DNA from: Lachnoclostridium sp. An138
Lineage (GTDB): Bacteria > Bacillota > Clostridia > Lachnospirales > Lachnospiraceae
Reading direction: 5' to 3'
Assembly: GCF_002160765.1 (NCBI RefSeq)
Contig: NZ_NFLF01000004.1
Coordinates: 124,001 to 188,000 of the forward strand
Length of the DNA stretch: 64,000 nucleotides
In this document: in pieces, positions 19,077-27,722 of the stretch
Layout of the letters: every line of letters begins with the position of its first letter
How positions within the stretch are numbered: the first letter of the stretch is position 1
Notes under the pieces: generated by a model
Told to the model about the DNA's origin: nothing
The model's database searches: none
What the model saw: only the letters and a program-made list of their open reading frames with translations
Position numbers and translations under genes: made by a program

Positions 19077-20315
19077 CTACTGTTCTTCCGTGGCGCTCTC
19101 CGGCACTGGGTCCTCCAGAATTTCTGTGGGAACGGACTCGCTGATCTCCTCCAGCGCCGCGATGGTCCCGGAAGCCCGGCAGAGATTGCCGCTGACTTCT
19201 ATTTTAACATTATTTTCGACAATTTGAACCCCTTTTTCTATTAAATTTTCCAGAAACTCATTCAAATCTGTCTCCGCCAGCAGCCTTGCTTCCTCTGTCG
19301 TATAGTTTTCCATGTACGTCTCATATTCTTCATAGGAAATAGTTCCCAGGGTCACGGGAAGATAAAAATTTTCTGTCAGTTTCAGCGGGTGTTCTGTACT
19401 CAGAGTCGTATATGCCGCAAAACCGGGCTTTTTTTCAAAGGCCAACCGGCGGTTTCCCAGAATCAGGTAAAAGCCATGCCGCTTTTTCCCAGTAAAATGG
19501 CGCTCTTCGTGAGACAGGAGAAATTCATCATAATATTCGTACTCCGTCCGCGCGTATACGTCCGCGTCAGCGGCTGTATATTGATATCCGAGCACTTCTC
19601 CATAATCACTCAGAATATCAATCCTGCCGCTTACCAGGATGGCGCCTTCCTCCACCTCATCTCCCGGCTGTACCAGAGCCTTTCCGCTCCGCACCAGTAC
19701 GCTTGTAATCAATCCCGGCCGCGAAGCAGTCAGATCACTGGCCTCCGTTTGTCCTCCCGTATCCTCCTGTACCTCTGTGTCCATATTTTCCCGCACTCGG
19801 ATAATCAGCCGCGTGCCTTTTACCTCTGCGGAGACCCAGATAATATCCGGAAATTCAATCCGTATCATAGACTGAATCTCCTTGCAGTCCACCTGGCTTT
19901 TGCGCATACCGTGGACCACCTGCTCAGACTCCAGATAGTCCAGAATCACATCTGTAGTCCGGGAATAATTTCCTTCTATATGAATGTTCCAGATATACAG
20001 GGACATGACATACAGGAAGATCGCACAGAGCAGGATTCCCGCCGGAAACATCTTCCGGTTCCGGTTCCGGTACAAAAAAAACGGAAGGCCGTGACGCTCT
20101 AAGATAACCACATGAGCTCTCGCCTTCCTCCGCAGAGGCTTCAGCTTCCGAAAATCACGGAGGCCAAGATTCATTTCATAGGTAAGGCCGCAGCTTTTCA
20201 AGTCCCAGATCTCAATATCTCTGGCTCTGCACAGATTCAGAAACCGTTCCGGCGAATATCCCTGCAGGCGAATCCGGACATATCCTTTCAGGTATCGGAA
20301 AAAGGAAATCAGCAA
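19077..20315 (-). CDS. yqfD: Sporulation protein YqfD
   Basis: A 412-residue protein with a cytosolic N-terminal part, one membrane helix around residues 90-110 (AGILLCAIFLYVMSLYIW), and a long extracytoplasmic region with a POTRA-like stretch (NIHIEGNYSRTTDVILDYLE). This matches YqfD, a mother-cell sporulation protein. It starts at a TTG at 20315 after AGGAGGTGAAATA and overlaps yqfC by 7 nt. The C-terminus ends in an acidic tail rich in Glu, Pro and Thr. Confidence 0.88.
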   Translation of the reverse strand: MLISFFRYLKGYVRIRLQGYSPERFLNLCRARDIEIWDLKSCGLTYEMNLGLRDFRKLKPLRRKARAHVVILERHGLPFFLYRNRNRKMFPAGILLCAIFLYVMSLYIWNIHIEGNYSRTTDVILDYLESEQVVHGMRKSQVDCKEIQSMIRIEFPDIIWVSAEVKGTRLIIRVRENMDTEVQEDTGGQTEASDLTASRPGLITSVLVRSGKALVQPGDEVEEGAILVSGRIDILSDYGEVLGYQYTAADADVYARTEYEYYDEFLLSHEERHFTGKKRHGFYLILGNRRLAFEKKPGFAAYTTLSTEHPLKLTENFYLPVTLGTISYEEYETYMENYTTEEARLLAETDLNEFLENLIEKGVQIVENNVKIEVSGNLCRASGTIAALEEISESVPTEILEDPVPESATEEQ

Positions 20316-20569
20316 TATTTCACCTCCTGAATCTCACCGGTGATCTTCATCTCATCATTGGTGTAATAGGCGATGTCCAGCTGTCTTCCATGAATCTCCA
20401 ACTTGCAGGTCCTGGTCTGAATCCGGATCAGCTCTTCCGTATATTCAATGAGGCTCATGTAGTTTTCCACATAAGCCTCATGCTTTCCGGTAATGGTCAT
20501 AATCACTGCTCCGAGCGTCAGATCCTTCGGCAGATTCAAAGCGTCCGCTGCGCGTTCCCTAAAGCTCAT
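20309..20569 (-). CDS. yqfC: Sporulation protein YqfC (YabP/YqfC family)
   Basis: An 86-residue protein matching the YabP/YqfC family: a short N-terminal MSFRERAADALNLPKDL, then ITGKHEAYVENYMSLIEYTEE and a C-terminal beta-rich part ending MKITGEIQEVKYC. In Bacillus yqfC is transcribed by sigma-E in the mother cell. A sigma-E-like promoter is visible 126 nt upstream (see 20695-20723). It is the first gene of the yqfC-yqfD-phoH-ybeY group. Confidence 0.88.
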   Translation of the reverse strand: MSFRERAADALNLPKDLTLGAVIMTITGKHEAYVENYMSLIEYTEELIRIQTRTCKLEIHGRQLDIAYYTNDEMKITGEIQEVKYC

Positions 20570-20694
20570 ACCTCAACCCGCGCCGCCGCACAGACGGCGG
20601 TGCAAAACCTTTCTGCCTGGCCTTGGCCATGCCCCGTCAGCCTGCTGCGGGGTGTTTGACTTCATGAACCCGGACCTTTGCTTTCCTTACCCCT

Positions 20695-20723
20695 ACTATA
20701 TGCTTTTTCCCCGTTTTCTATTC
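20695..20723 (-). promoter_or_regulatory. Candidate sigma-E-type promoter of yqfC
   Basis: On the minus strand GAATAGA (20723-20717) lies 14 nt before CATATAGT (20702-20695). The Bacillus sigma-E consensus is KMATATT, 14-15 nt, CATACANT, so five of seven and seven of eight informative positions agree. The -35 part overlaps the stop codon of the upstream dehydrogenase gene. The 5' leader to yqfC would be about 115 nt and contains a GC-rich hairpin. Confidence 0.4.
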
Positions 20724-21933
20724 ACCCGCAGTCCAGAACGATCTTGATAAGCTCCGGCGGATTCTTCAGAGCCACCGCAAAGGCATCCTTATAACGGTCC
20801 AGAGGAAAGCGGTGGGTGATAAATCCATCTGTTTTGTAAATGCCGTCTCTCATCCATTCCTGTACCAGATCAAAGGTGTACAGTTTTCTGCCCTGCCATT
20901 CCTCCATGCCATGAGCGTCCACACCGATAATTTTCAGCTCCTGCCACCAGACCGGAGACTCGTCATAAGTCACGGCTGCCATATGATGTCCCACCTTCAT
21001 ATAAGTCCCTCTGGGCGCCAGCAGCCGGCAGCACAGAGTGTTGGCCTTTCCGCCGCCGGCACAGTCGTAAACCCGGTCAAAGCCTCCGAAAAACATTTTG
21101 TTTTTATTCATGCCGGTATAGACCCTGCTTCCACCTGTGGCTTTTGCGCTCTCCTCATAAATATCTCCGGACAGGATGTGATCCGCGCCCAGTTTTTTCG
21201 CCAGCTGCTGTCTTGCTTTTTTCCGGGTAGTCACCCAGATCTGACAGTCCGGCTGAACGATTTTCAATGCCTGTACGATACCAAGGCCAATCATGCCGCA
21301 GCCGTACACAAGAATTTTTTCTCCCTTTGCCGGAGGGTCCATAAGAACTGCGTGTACCGACACGCAGGAAGGTTCCAGAAGCACAGCCTGATCGTCCGTC
21401 AGTTCATCCAGGATCTTTGTCAGCTGCTGCTCCGGCGCCAGAAAATAGTCTCCCATGCCCGCACCCGTATCAGGAAGCTTTAAGGGGCTTGGCTCCCCAT
21501 AATTCAGGCAGAGATTATAATTTCCTTCCGCGCAGTACCGGCAGGGCGGCTTGATGCCCTTATTTCCGCAGCCCGACATATATTCCCGGATGGTCACCCG
21601 GTCGCCCACCTGAAACTTCGTAACCTCCGGACCCGTCTCCACCACAACGCCCACATTTTCATGTCCCATATAGGTCCTCGCAGAACCGGGAATGGGCTCA
21701 AAGGCCGAAGATGTGCCTGTGGTCGCCTGAAAAAAACTCACATCCGTGCCGCAGACGCCGCAGGCGGTATTCTTCACCCGGAGCCAGTCCGGACCCGGCA
21801 GAGGCGCGTTCGGCAGTTTCTTATTATATTTTACCGCGTTCAGCCCGGTAAAAAGCAGCGGCCTGAAAAACCGGGCCGCAAACTTGGTAATCAGGATGCG
21901 CGGAATATCTTTTTCAAAATAAATGGTTTTCAT
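20722..21933 (-). CDS. Zinc-dependent medium-chain alcohol/sorbitol-type dehydrogenase
   Basis: A 403-residue member of the medium-chain dehydrogenase family. The catalytic zinc Cys is in NTACGVCGTDVSF, and the structural-zinc lobe has the four cysteines of GCGNKGIKPPCRYCAEGNYNLC spread over about 22 residues. A Rossmann GCGMIGLG motif binds NAD(P). The ATG at 21933 follows AAAGGAGAAGCT; an earlier in-frame start is less likely. The substrate is not evident, and the proximity of DUF2284 and DAP dehydrogenase genes does not fix it. Confidence 0.82.
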   Translation of the reverse strand: MKTIYFEKDIPRILITKFAARFFRPLLFTGLNAVKYNKKLPNAPLPGPDWLRVKNTACGVCGTDVSFFQATTGTSSAFEPIPGSARTYMGHENVGVVVETGPEVTKFQVGDRVTIREYMSGCGNKGIKPPCRYCAEGNYNLCLNYGEPSPLKLPDTGAGMGDYFLAPEQQLTKILDELTDDQAVLLEPSCVSVHAVLMDPPAKGEKILVYGCGMIGLGIVQALKIVQPDCQIWVTTRKKARQQLAKKLGADHILSGDIYEESAKATGGSRVYTGMNKNKMFFGGFDRVYDCAGGGKANTLCCRLLAPRGTYMKVGHHMAAVTYDESPVWWQELKIIGVDAHGMEEWQGRKLYTFDLVQEWMRDGIYKTDGFITHRFPLDRYKDAFAVALKNPPELIKIVLDCG

Positions 21934-21943
21934 AGCTTCTCCT

Positions 21944-22531
21944 TTACAGCGCCGCCTTCTCCCCGGCATACAGAATGAGACTAAACCAGGTTACCACATT
22001 GCTGCCGTTCAGAAAGGTCATTCCATTCCGCTCCGCCAGCTCCGTCACCAGAATTCCCTGGCCTTCCACGCTGGGAAGCATATAATCCGGATGGCGGCAG
22101 GGGGCATCCGGATAACTGCATGTTTCGCAGATGGCGCAGGATTCCGTGGAGAAAGCCTGCACCTCTTCATAGTTCTCGCGAAAAATCTCCACAATCCGTC
22201 GGGTGATCTTTTCATGACCGCCACGCATGGCCAGCATGGCATCCATGTTTTCCAGATCAGCCCCCTCGGAAACCGTGGTAAAGATAAATCCTTTTTCAAA
22301 GGCCAGACAGCGCTCCCGGCACTCCTCCAGGGTTCCCACCGCAGGCGGACAGGCCCAGGAAGTTCCGTACCTGGGACACTCTGTCCTGCAGATATAGCGC
22401 ACCTTCTCAGAAAAGGGGATCTCCTCCGGCCGGATAAAAGCGTACTCACAAATGGGAAACTGCGCGATTTTTTCCTCTATTCTTTTTTCAGCCATGTCTC
22501 CTGCCTGTTCTTTTGCCTGCATACCGCTCAA
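21944..22531 (-). CDS. DUF2284 cysteine-rich metal-binding protein
   Basis: A 195-residue cytosolic protein with two cysteine groups: CRTECPRYGTSWACPP near residue 48 and SCAICETCSYPDAPCRHPD near residue 130. This pattern is that of DUF2284, predicted to bind metal or an iron-sulphur cluster. It starts at a TTG at 22531, chosen because AGGAGG lies 8 nt before it. It ends 10 nt before the dehydrogenase start and is probably co-transcribed with it. Function unknown. Confidence 0.8.
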   Translation of the reverse strand: MSGMQAKEQAGDMAEKRIEEKIAQFPICEYAFIRPEEIPFSEKVRYICRTECPRYGTSWACPPAVGTLEECRERCLAFEKGFIFTTVSEGADLENMDAMLAMRGGHEKITRRIVEIFRENYEEVQAFSTESCAICETCSYPDAPCRHPDYMLPSVEGQGILVTELAERNGMTFLNGSNVVTWFSLILYAGEKAAL

Positions 22532-22565
22532 AACCTACGCCTCCTGCCTGAATTTCCCGGATTTC

Positions 22566-23552
22566 TTAAAGCATGGAAGCTCTGAGCTCCTCCCCGCTCT
22601 TCGGACTCAGATAAGCCGGAGCAATGTCAAAGACCGTCTTGCAGCCGGACATTCCCTCCTGCGCCATACGGTAAGCAGCTCTCGCATAAGCCACAAGGAC
22701 GCTGGATGTAAACTCCGGATTGGAGTCCAGCTTTAAAGTATACTCGATCAGATGATGATGCTCCTTCTCCCGTCCGGTCACGCCGCTGCGCAGCACAAAA
22801 CCTCCGTGAGGAAGCGCGCTGTGATCCCGCTTCATCTCTTCTTCACTGATAAAATGCACAGTAGTGTCATAATCAGAAAAGTAATTGGGCATGGTCTTAA
22901 TTTCCTGCTCCACCTTGGCAGGATCTGCGCCTTCTTCCAGCACCACAAAACATTCCCTTGTATGCTTTTCTCTGGTAGAAAGCTCCGGATTCTTTCCGGA
23001 ACGCACCTCTTCCAGCGCGCTCTCCACCGGAATCGTATACTGTCTGGCATCCTTTACGCCCGCCACCCGGCGCACCGCGTCCGAATGTCCCTGGCTGACG
23101 CCCCGGCCCCAGAAGGTATAATCCTTGCCTTCCGGCAGAATCGCGTTCGCATACATACGGTTCAGAGAGAACAGGCCCGGGTCCCAGCCCACGGAAATAA
23201 CAGCCACTCTTCCGCTCTTTTTTGCAGCCTCATCCACTGCCGCAAAATGTTCCGGGATTTTTGCGTGGGTGTCAAAGCTGTCAACCACATTGAAATACCG
23301 GGCGCACTCCGGCGTCTGCTCCGGCAGATCCGTAGCGCTTCCTCCGCAGAGAATCAGTACATCCAGCTTGTCCTTCCAGTTCTCCAGCTCGGAGACGCTT
23401 AAGACCTCCGCCGTCTTGGACCAGATGCTCAGATTTTCCGGATTTCTTCTGGTAAACACCGCCTTCAGCTCCATATCCGGGTTCTGCGCCACCGCGCACT
23501 CCACGCCCCGTCCAAGATTTCCATAACCCATAATTCCGATTCTGATACTCAT
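22566..23552 (-). CDS. ddh: meso-Diaminopimelate dehydrogenase
   Basis: A 328-residue NADP-dependent enzyme that makes meso-diaminopimelate in one step from tetrahydrodipicolinate, a short route of the lysine and peptidoglycan pathway. The N-terminal IRIGIMGYGNLGRGVE is the NADP fold. SVGWDPGLFSLNR and GRGVSQGHSDAVR are substrate-domain signatures of this enzyme. Length and start (AAAAGGAGAATTGTAAA before the ATG) are normal. Confidence 0.93.
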   Translation of the reverse strand: MSIRIGIMGYGNLGRGVECAVAQNPDMELKAVFTRRNPENLSIWSKTAEVLSVSELENWKDKLDVLILCGGSATDLPEQTPECARYFNVVDSFDTHAKIPEHFAAVDEAAKKSGRVAVISVGWDPGLFSLNRMYANAILPEGKDYTFWGRGVSQGHSDAVRRVAGVKDARQYTIPVESALEEVRSGKNPELSTREKHTRECFVVLEEGADPAKVEQEIKTMPNYFSDYDTTVHFISEEEMKRDHSALPHGGFVLRSGVTGREKEHHHLIEYTLKLDSNPEFTSSVLVAYARAAYRMAQEGMSGCKTVFDIAPAYLSPKSGEELRASML

Positions 23553-23587
23553 TTTACAATTCTCCTTTTCCTCACAGTTCTTTCTTC

Positions 23588-24070
23588 TTACGCTTTTCTT
23601 TTTCCACAGATCTCTTTCACCAGCTTAAGTCCGCTTTCAGGCGTAAGCCCCCTGTAAGCGGTACCGTCTATATCCATATTGACTGCTGTCCTGCACCGTT
23701 TCAGGCAGCAGCGGGTCCGCAGAAGCACCCGGCCGTCAGATGACAGTCCGTCTTTCCCGATTCCAAACTCTTTCCGGAGCGCGCCCAGCAGTTCCGCGCC
23801 CTGCCGGTTCCCGCACCGCTCTCCCGTACAGGCCAGGATTTCATGCTCTATGGCCGACTCCCTCAGTGTGGGATACCGCCGTACAAGAATATCAATCAGC
23901 TTTTCTGAAACACCCGCCGTCTCTGCCGCAGCCTTTTTCAGCTCCGGCGTGAGAAAGCCCCGTACTTCCTGGAGCTCCCGGAGCATTTCCACTGCAGTAC
24001 TCTGTTCACTCCGGTCTCTCTGTCCTCTGTAGTAATCCAGGATTTCTCTGATGCGATCAGCTTCTTCCAT
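23588..24070 (-). CDS. NuoE-like [2Fe-2S] thioredoxin-fold protein
   Basis: A 160-residue protein matching the 24-kDa subunit family of NADH dehydrogenase and hydrogenases: an N-terminal helical part (ALEMLRELQEVRG-like) and a thioredoxin-like ferredoxin domain with cluster cysteines in CTGERC and CLKRC. The CxxxxC...CxxxC spacing is correct for a [2Fe-2S] cluster. No NuoF or hydrogenase subunit gene is adjacent, so the partner is unknown. The ATG follows CAAAGGAGTCAGTAAT. Confidence 0.78.
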   Translation of the reverse strand: MEEADRIREILDYYRGQRDRSEQSTAVEMLRELQEVRGFLTPELKKAAAETAGVSEKLIDILVRRYPTLRESAIEHEILACTGERCGNRQGAELLGALRKEFGIGKDGLSSDGRVLLRTRCCLKRCRTAVNMDIDGTAYRGLTPESGLKLVKEICGKRKA

Positions 24071-24106
24071 ATTACTGACTCCTTTGGTTCTGTTTTTTCA
24101 GGCTTT

Positions 24107-24709
24107 TTACCTCATATCGTACAAAATCAGTCCGCCCTTTTTTTCAAAGCCCGTATCCCAGAGCTCGTCCATGTCAAGCCACTGCCATTCGCCGTAAGTA
24201 ACTGCCTTTGTCATGCAGCTGTCTCCGGCCGTATCATACCCGGTCAGAAGAAACCAGTGCCAGACATAATCCTTGAACATCGGATTCTTATGCTTCAGCA
24301 CCAGGCATGGCAGCGGAAAACCCTTATCAATCTGGCCCATCAGCGCTTCCTTCGCTTTTGATGCCTTCTCCGTACCGGATAAAGGGGTCATCCGGACAGA
24401 ATCACATCCCTGATCCGCCAGATATTTTCCAAAGCCCTCTATGTAGATATCCAGAGCATCCACCCCGTTCTTTCTCGGTTTCAAATACGGCTTCATCTTC
24501 ATTCCAAAACGCTGGTAATCCTTCTTGGTCAAAGCCGTCTTCTCAAAGGGATAAAGATTCTTTGTCCCCTTATAGCAATCCAGATAAATACAGCTGTCGC
24601 AGGCCGTCAGAGCCGCGCAGCCGCCTATCTTCATCATCGGGTCCCAGAACCAGTCCTGGTTCCCGCCGTATGAATGTTCAATCGTGAAATAATCCAGTTC
24701 TCTCTGCAT
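24107..24709 (-). CDS. Conserved hypothetical protein, possible papain-like cysteine fold
   Basis: A 200-residue protein that I do not recognise as a named family. GGCAALTACDSCIYLD at about residue 28 provides a cysteine at the start of a helix, and WHWFLLTGYDTAGD near residue 148 provides a His in a strand-turn, followed by YGEWQWLDMDELW. The order Cys, then His, then a polar strand is that of C39/papain-like peptidases. No signal peptide or membrane helix is seen. Ribosome site is weak and distant. Peptidase activity is inference only. Confidence 0.6.
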   Translation of the reverse strand: MQRELDYFTIEHSYGGNQDWFWDPMMKIGGCAALTACDSCIYLDCYKGTKNLYPFEKTALTKKDYQRFGMKMKPYLKPRKNGVDALDIYIEGFGKYLADQGCDSVRMTPLSGTEKASKAKEALMGQIDKGFPLPCLVLKHKNPMFKDYVWHWFLLTGYDTAGDSCMTKAVTYGEWQWLDMDELWDTGFEKKGGLILYDMR

Positions 24710-24807
24710 CGATAATTTTAAGCCGCTTCCTTTCCTGAAATTTCCTTTTTCAACAAATCACAGCTTACATTATACGGTCTTTGAACAGATTCGTCAATGA
24801 AATCCGT

Positions 24808-24851
24808 CTGCCTCCGGCAAAAGACAAACCCGTGTCTTTTGCCGGAGGCAG
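24808..24851 (-). terminator. Strong hairpin, likely terminator of the carboxypeptidase gene
   Basis: A perfect 18-bp inverted repeat (24808-24825 and 24834-24851) with an 8-nt loop sits 6 nt after the carboxypeptidase stop codon on the minus strand. The arms end in an AAAAGAC/GTCTTTT tract. No long T-run follows, so termination may be imperfect. Confidence 0.6.
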
Positions 24852-24857
24852 CTCCGT

Positions 24858-26030
24858 TTATTCCGTATATTCCTGATAAACAGCCACGTGATCATAGATG
24901 CAGCGCCAGCTGCTGTGCGCGTCCGCCGTCACACAGATATACTGCTTTCCGCTATTGGAAATGCTGTAACTCGCCGCGCAGTTTCCAGACTGCACCACAT
25001 AGCCCGTCTTCGCGCAGAGCACAGTTCCATGCGTATCCTTATCCTCAATTCTCCGCAGAAACCAGTTGGAAATCAGCAGTCCCTCCGGATGCTGCTCTGT
25101 AGCTGATGTGGTATAGGTATGAGCTGAAAGAACCTCCCGGCAGAGTTCATTATCTATAGCCGCTCCCAGAATCTCTGCCATATCATAGAGGGTGCAGTAA
25201 TGGTTCTCATCATACAGTCCCACACAGTTTGTAAAATGAGCTGTGTCAGATAATCCCAGCTCTTCCAGCTTCTGATTCATCAAATCCACGAATCCTTCCA
25301 GAGATCCTGACACATAAAAGGCGAGGCCCGCCGCCGCGTCCGCTCCGGAAGGAAGGATCGTTCCATACAGAAGATCCCGCACAGTCACAGTCTCCCCATC
25401 GTCAAACCCCACTGCGCTGCAGTCATTGGAATAACTGTAATCTGTAATCTCTCTGGTAATCGTAAAGGTATCATCCAGGTCCGTCACATGCTCTGCCGCC
25501 ACCAGAAGAGTCAGAATCTTCGTCATAGACGCCGGATTGATCCGGTCGCCTGCCCCTCTCTGCGCCACGACTGAACGTGTATCCCAGTTAATCAGCAGGG
25601 CTCTGGTACTCAAAACTTCCCCACTGGTAAGGGCCGGCGCTGTATCCTGTCCGCTGATAGAATAATCGGCCGTCACAGCAGAGGCTTCTACTGCTTCCGC
25701 TTCTGCCCCTTCTCCAAACAGTTCTTTATTCACAGCCTGAAGCGTTCCCGAAGAAGCCAGCGCGCCCGCAAGACTTCCTGTTTTTCCTCCTCCTGTCTGT
25801 GCATCCTTCCCTGTATCTGCCGTCTGTTCCGCCGCCTGCGCATGCCTTCCGGTAATCATCTTTACCAGGCCCACTCCGGCCAGAATAATCAAAAACAGGC
25901 CCAGTCCGGTTCCTCCAAGAACCAGCGCCCGTTTAATCCTTGCTCTCCGTCTTCTTCTCTTCCGTATCTCTGCCCTTCGGCGCGCCCGAAGCGCCCGGTT
26001 TATCCGCTCTTCTGCCTCAAAATCCCTCAC
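24858..26030 (-). CDS. D-alanyl-D-alanine carboxypeptidase (S11 family), single-pass membrane protein
   Basis: A 390-residue penicillin-binding protein of the S11 family. A very basic N-terminal tail (about residues 15-33, mostly Arg and Lys) precedes a membrane helix (residues 35-58). After an Ala/Gly-rich linker comes the enzyme domain, with the active-site SMTK at 168-171 and KTG at 341-343. The SxN motif reads SGA (228-230) instead of SGN, a variant that may be a lineage trait. I use the GTG at 26030, which has TGGAG 8 nt upstream. It would trim pentapeptides in the cell wall or spore cortex. Confidence 0.85.
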   Translation of the reverse strand: MRDFEAEERINRALRARRRAEIRKRRRRRARIKRALVLGGTGLGLFLIILAGVGLVKMITGRHAQAAEQTADTGKDAQTGGGKTGSLAGALASSGTLQAVNKELFGEGAEAEAVEASAVTADYSISGQDTAPALTSGEVLSTRALLINWDTRSVVAQRGAGDRINPASMTKILTLLVAAEHVTDLDDTFTITREITDYSYSNDCSAVGFDDGETVTVRDLLYGTILPSGADAAAGLAFYVSGSLEGFVDLMNQKLEELGLSDTAHFTNCVGLYDENHYCTLYDMAEILGAAIDNELCREVLSAHTYTTSATEQHPEGLLISNWFLRRIEDKDTHGTVLCAKTGYVVQSGNCAASYSISNSGKQYICVTADAHSSWRCIYDHVAVYQEYTE

Positions 26031-26180
26031 TGTATCTGCTCCATTTCTATTTCTAATCCTGCTTCTCTTTTGGCGGACATCATATCTCCACACTCTGCGG
26101 ATATTTTAACAGATACTGCCTTCTGTTGGCAAGGGGCATGTGGCTTATCCGGCAGAAAAACTTGGATGAAAATTTTTCCA

Positions 26181-26597
26181 TTATCCGCCTTCTGTTTCTT
26201 CCTCTGCAGCCATACCAAAGGAAAGTATGTGAAAGTTAAGCGCACAGCCTGATAACGCCAGCCTTTTGAGTAATCCATCCGGCAGAGAAAAACCTATTTG
26301 TACCAAATCCGAACGGATATAAATATCAATTTCCACTTTCTCATAGCTCTCGATCAGCTGATTCACATAGTCTCTTTTTTCACACAATTGATCCGTTATC
26401 TGATCTAAGCGGACCAAAAATTGCTCTTCATCTCCATATTCTGCCTTATAGATCCATCGATATTTGGGTGCCCTTCTCCCTAAAGCAATCACGTCACCCT
26501 TCTGAACCATTTTGGCTGGCTGAAACCTGCTCCCAAAATCGACATCTATATGCCTGTCATCTGTAATTCTAAATACGATTTCCCCATGAAAGCTCAC
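26181..26597 (-). CDS. DUF4279-like protein
   Basis: A 138-residue protein resembling DUF4279: a leading VFRITDDRHIDVDF strand pair, a GDVIALG turn, a central WIYK plus acidic stretch, a helix LVRLDQITDQLCEKRDYV, and a closing IDIYIRSDLVQIGFSLPDGLLKRLA. DUF4279 proteins are often found near polymorphic toxins, where they are thought to be immunity proteins. It starts at a GTG after AAGGAGGAAAGCAGT. No toxin is adjacent. Base composition is lower in GC than that of the flanking housekeeping genes. Confidence 0.6.
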   Translation of the reverse strand: MSFHGEIVFRITDDRHIDVDFGSRFQPAKMVQKGDVIALGRRAPKYRWIYKAEYGDEEQFLVRLDQITDQLCEKRDYVNQLIESYEKVEIDIYIRSDLVQIGFSLPDGLLKRLALSGCALNFHILSFGMAAEEETEGG

Positions 26598-26613
26598 ACT
26601 GCTTTCCTCCTTA

Positions 26614-26979
26614 TCACAGTTCCCACATAAAACAGATCTCTGCCGGCTGAGGAAAGATTTCTTGAGAAGATGGTATGTATACTACAAAAACAGAATCACC
26701 ATAGGAAAGTTCGAGATTCCATTTTGCTTTTACCATCTCGAAATCCATCGCTGTATCTGCATATATCCCGTCTTCTGTATCTATCACAAAACTGCCATCT
26801 GGCCACTCCAGCCCTCCGGCAGATTGTATGATCACCGCTTTTGAGAAGTGAAGGTTGTTGGATACAATAAAATCAATCACAGCTGCTGCAATACTGAGTA
26901 CCAGGCTGACTGTCAGAACAATCAGGACTATTTTTATTTCTTTTGTTATCCGGGCTTTCTCATTTCTTTCTTTTTTCAT
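26614..26979 (-). CDS. Small single-pass membrane protein, unknown
   Basis: A 121-residue protein with a basic N-terminus (MKKERNEKARITKE), one membrane helix (about residues 16-40, IVLIVLTVSLVLSIAAAVIDFIV) and a C-terminal extracytoplasmic domain of about 80 residues. The topology is N-in, C-out. I prefer the ATG at 26979 because the frame above it lacks any ribosome site. It is not recognised as a family. It lies 17 nt upstream of the DUF4279 gene on the same strand, so the two may be one unit. Confidence 0.6.
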   Translation of the reverse strand: MKKERNEKARITKEIKIVLIVLTVSLVLSIAAAVIDFIVSNNLHFSKAVIIQSAGGLEWPDGSFVIDTEDGIYADTAMDFEMVKAKWNLELSYGDSVFVVYIPSSQEIFPQPAEICFMWEL

Positions 26980-27056
26980 AATACCTAATCTGTTTAAGCT
27001 GTTCAGTGAAATCTTCATTCATGAACTGCTGGCATTCACAAGCCACCGGACGCCTC

Positions 27057-27722
27057 TCAGCCGCCGATTGCAATCTGTGGTTCCATTAAATCTTCTAATC
27101 TGCAATTCAAAACCCTGGCCAGCGCAAGCAAGGTGGAAGCCTGAGCCTTGTTAATGTCATTTTGTCTCTGTTCATAAAGCTGAATCATCCGCAGCGAGAC
27201 GCCGGAAACTTCCGCAAGCCGCTTTTGGGAAAACCCATTTGCTCTACGGATACGCTTCAGATTTGTTTCACCCTCGCTCAGGCTTTCCTGAATCACTTTG
27301 TCTGCTGCCTCCACAAACTTACTGATATCCGCTTCGTGCAGCAGATACATGGAACAGACTTTGCTCACCGTCAGTCCGTGGGAAATGATCTCACGGAACT
27401 GCATCCCGGTCTTCCATTGGTAGTAGGCAAGACTCCAGCCAGCCCAATACTCCGGCGACTTATCCTCGAACATGCCTGCTTCTGCATCAGGAACCTGACC
27501 AGTAGTCCGGCGAAACACCTCGAGGGCAAGTTCCACACCGGACATACCACCCACAAACTTCGGATTTCCCCGCTCAAACTGCTCTGCTACACCGGATGAA
27601 AGAAACTGTGTGAAAAACAAGTCTCCGTCGCACCCACAGTCATGAACTGCATAATCCAGCATCTCTCCCATGGCGCACATGGCATCATTCAGGTAAGTTT
27701 CCTCGTAAGCGGGCATCATCAT
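27057..27722 (-). CDS. XRE-type HTH regulator with helical N-terminal domain, probable antitoxin
   Basis: A 221-residue protein. The N-terminal 150 residues are helical and contain the block GNPKFVGGMSGVELALEVFRRTTG. The C-terminal part is a cro/CI helix-turn-helix: LKRIRRANGFSQKRLAEVSGVSLRMIQLYEQRQNDINKA. The first of three consecutive ATG codons follows AGGAGTGGAAGA. It overlaps the 3' end of the DUF3990 gene by 38 nt, so it is translated with it. By context I infer an antitoxin whose N-terminal part binds the DUF3990 protein and whose HTH part represses the operon at the two palindromes near 28407-28459. Confidence 0.75.
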   Translation of the reverse strand: MMMPAYEETYLNDAMCAMGEMLDYAVHDCGCDGDLFFTQFLSSGVAEQFERGNPKFVGGMSGVELALEVFRRTTGQVPDAEAGMFEDKSPEYWAGWSLAYYQWKTGMQFREIISHGLTVSKVCSMYLLHEADISKFVEAADKVIQESLSEGETNLKRIRRANGFSQKRLAEVSGVSLRMIQLYEQRQNDINKAQASTLLALARVLNCRLEDLMEPQIAIGG

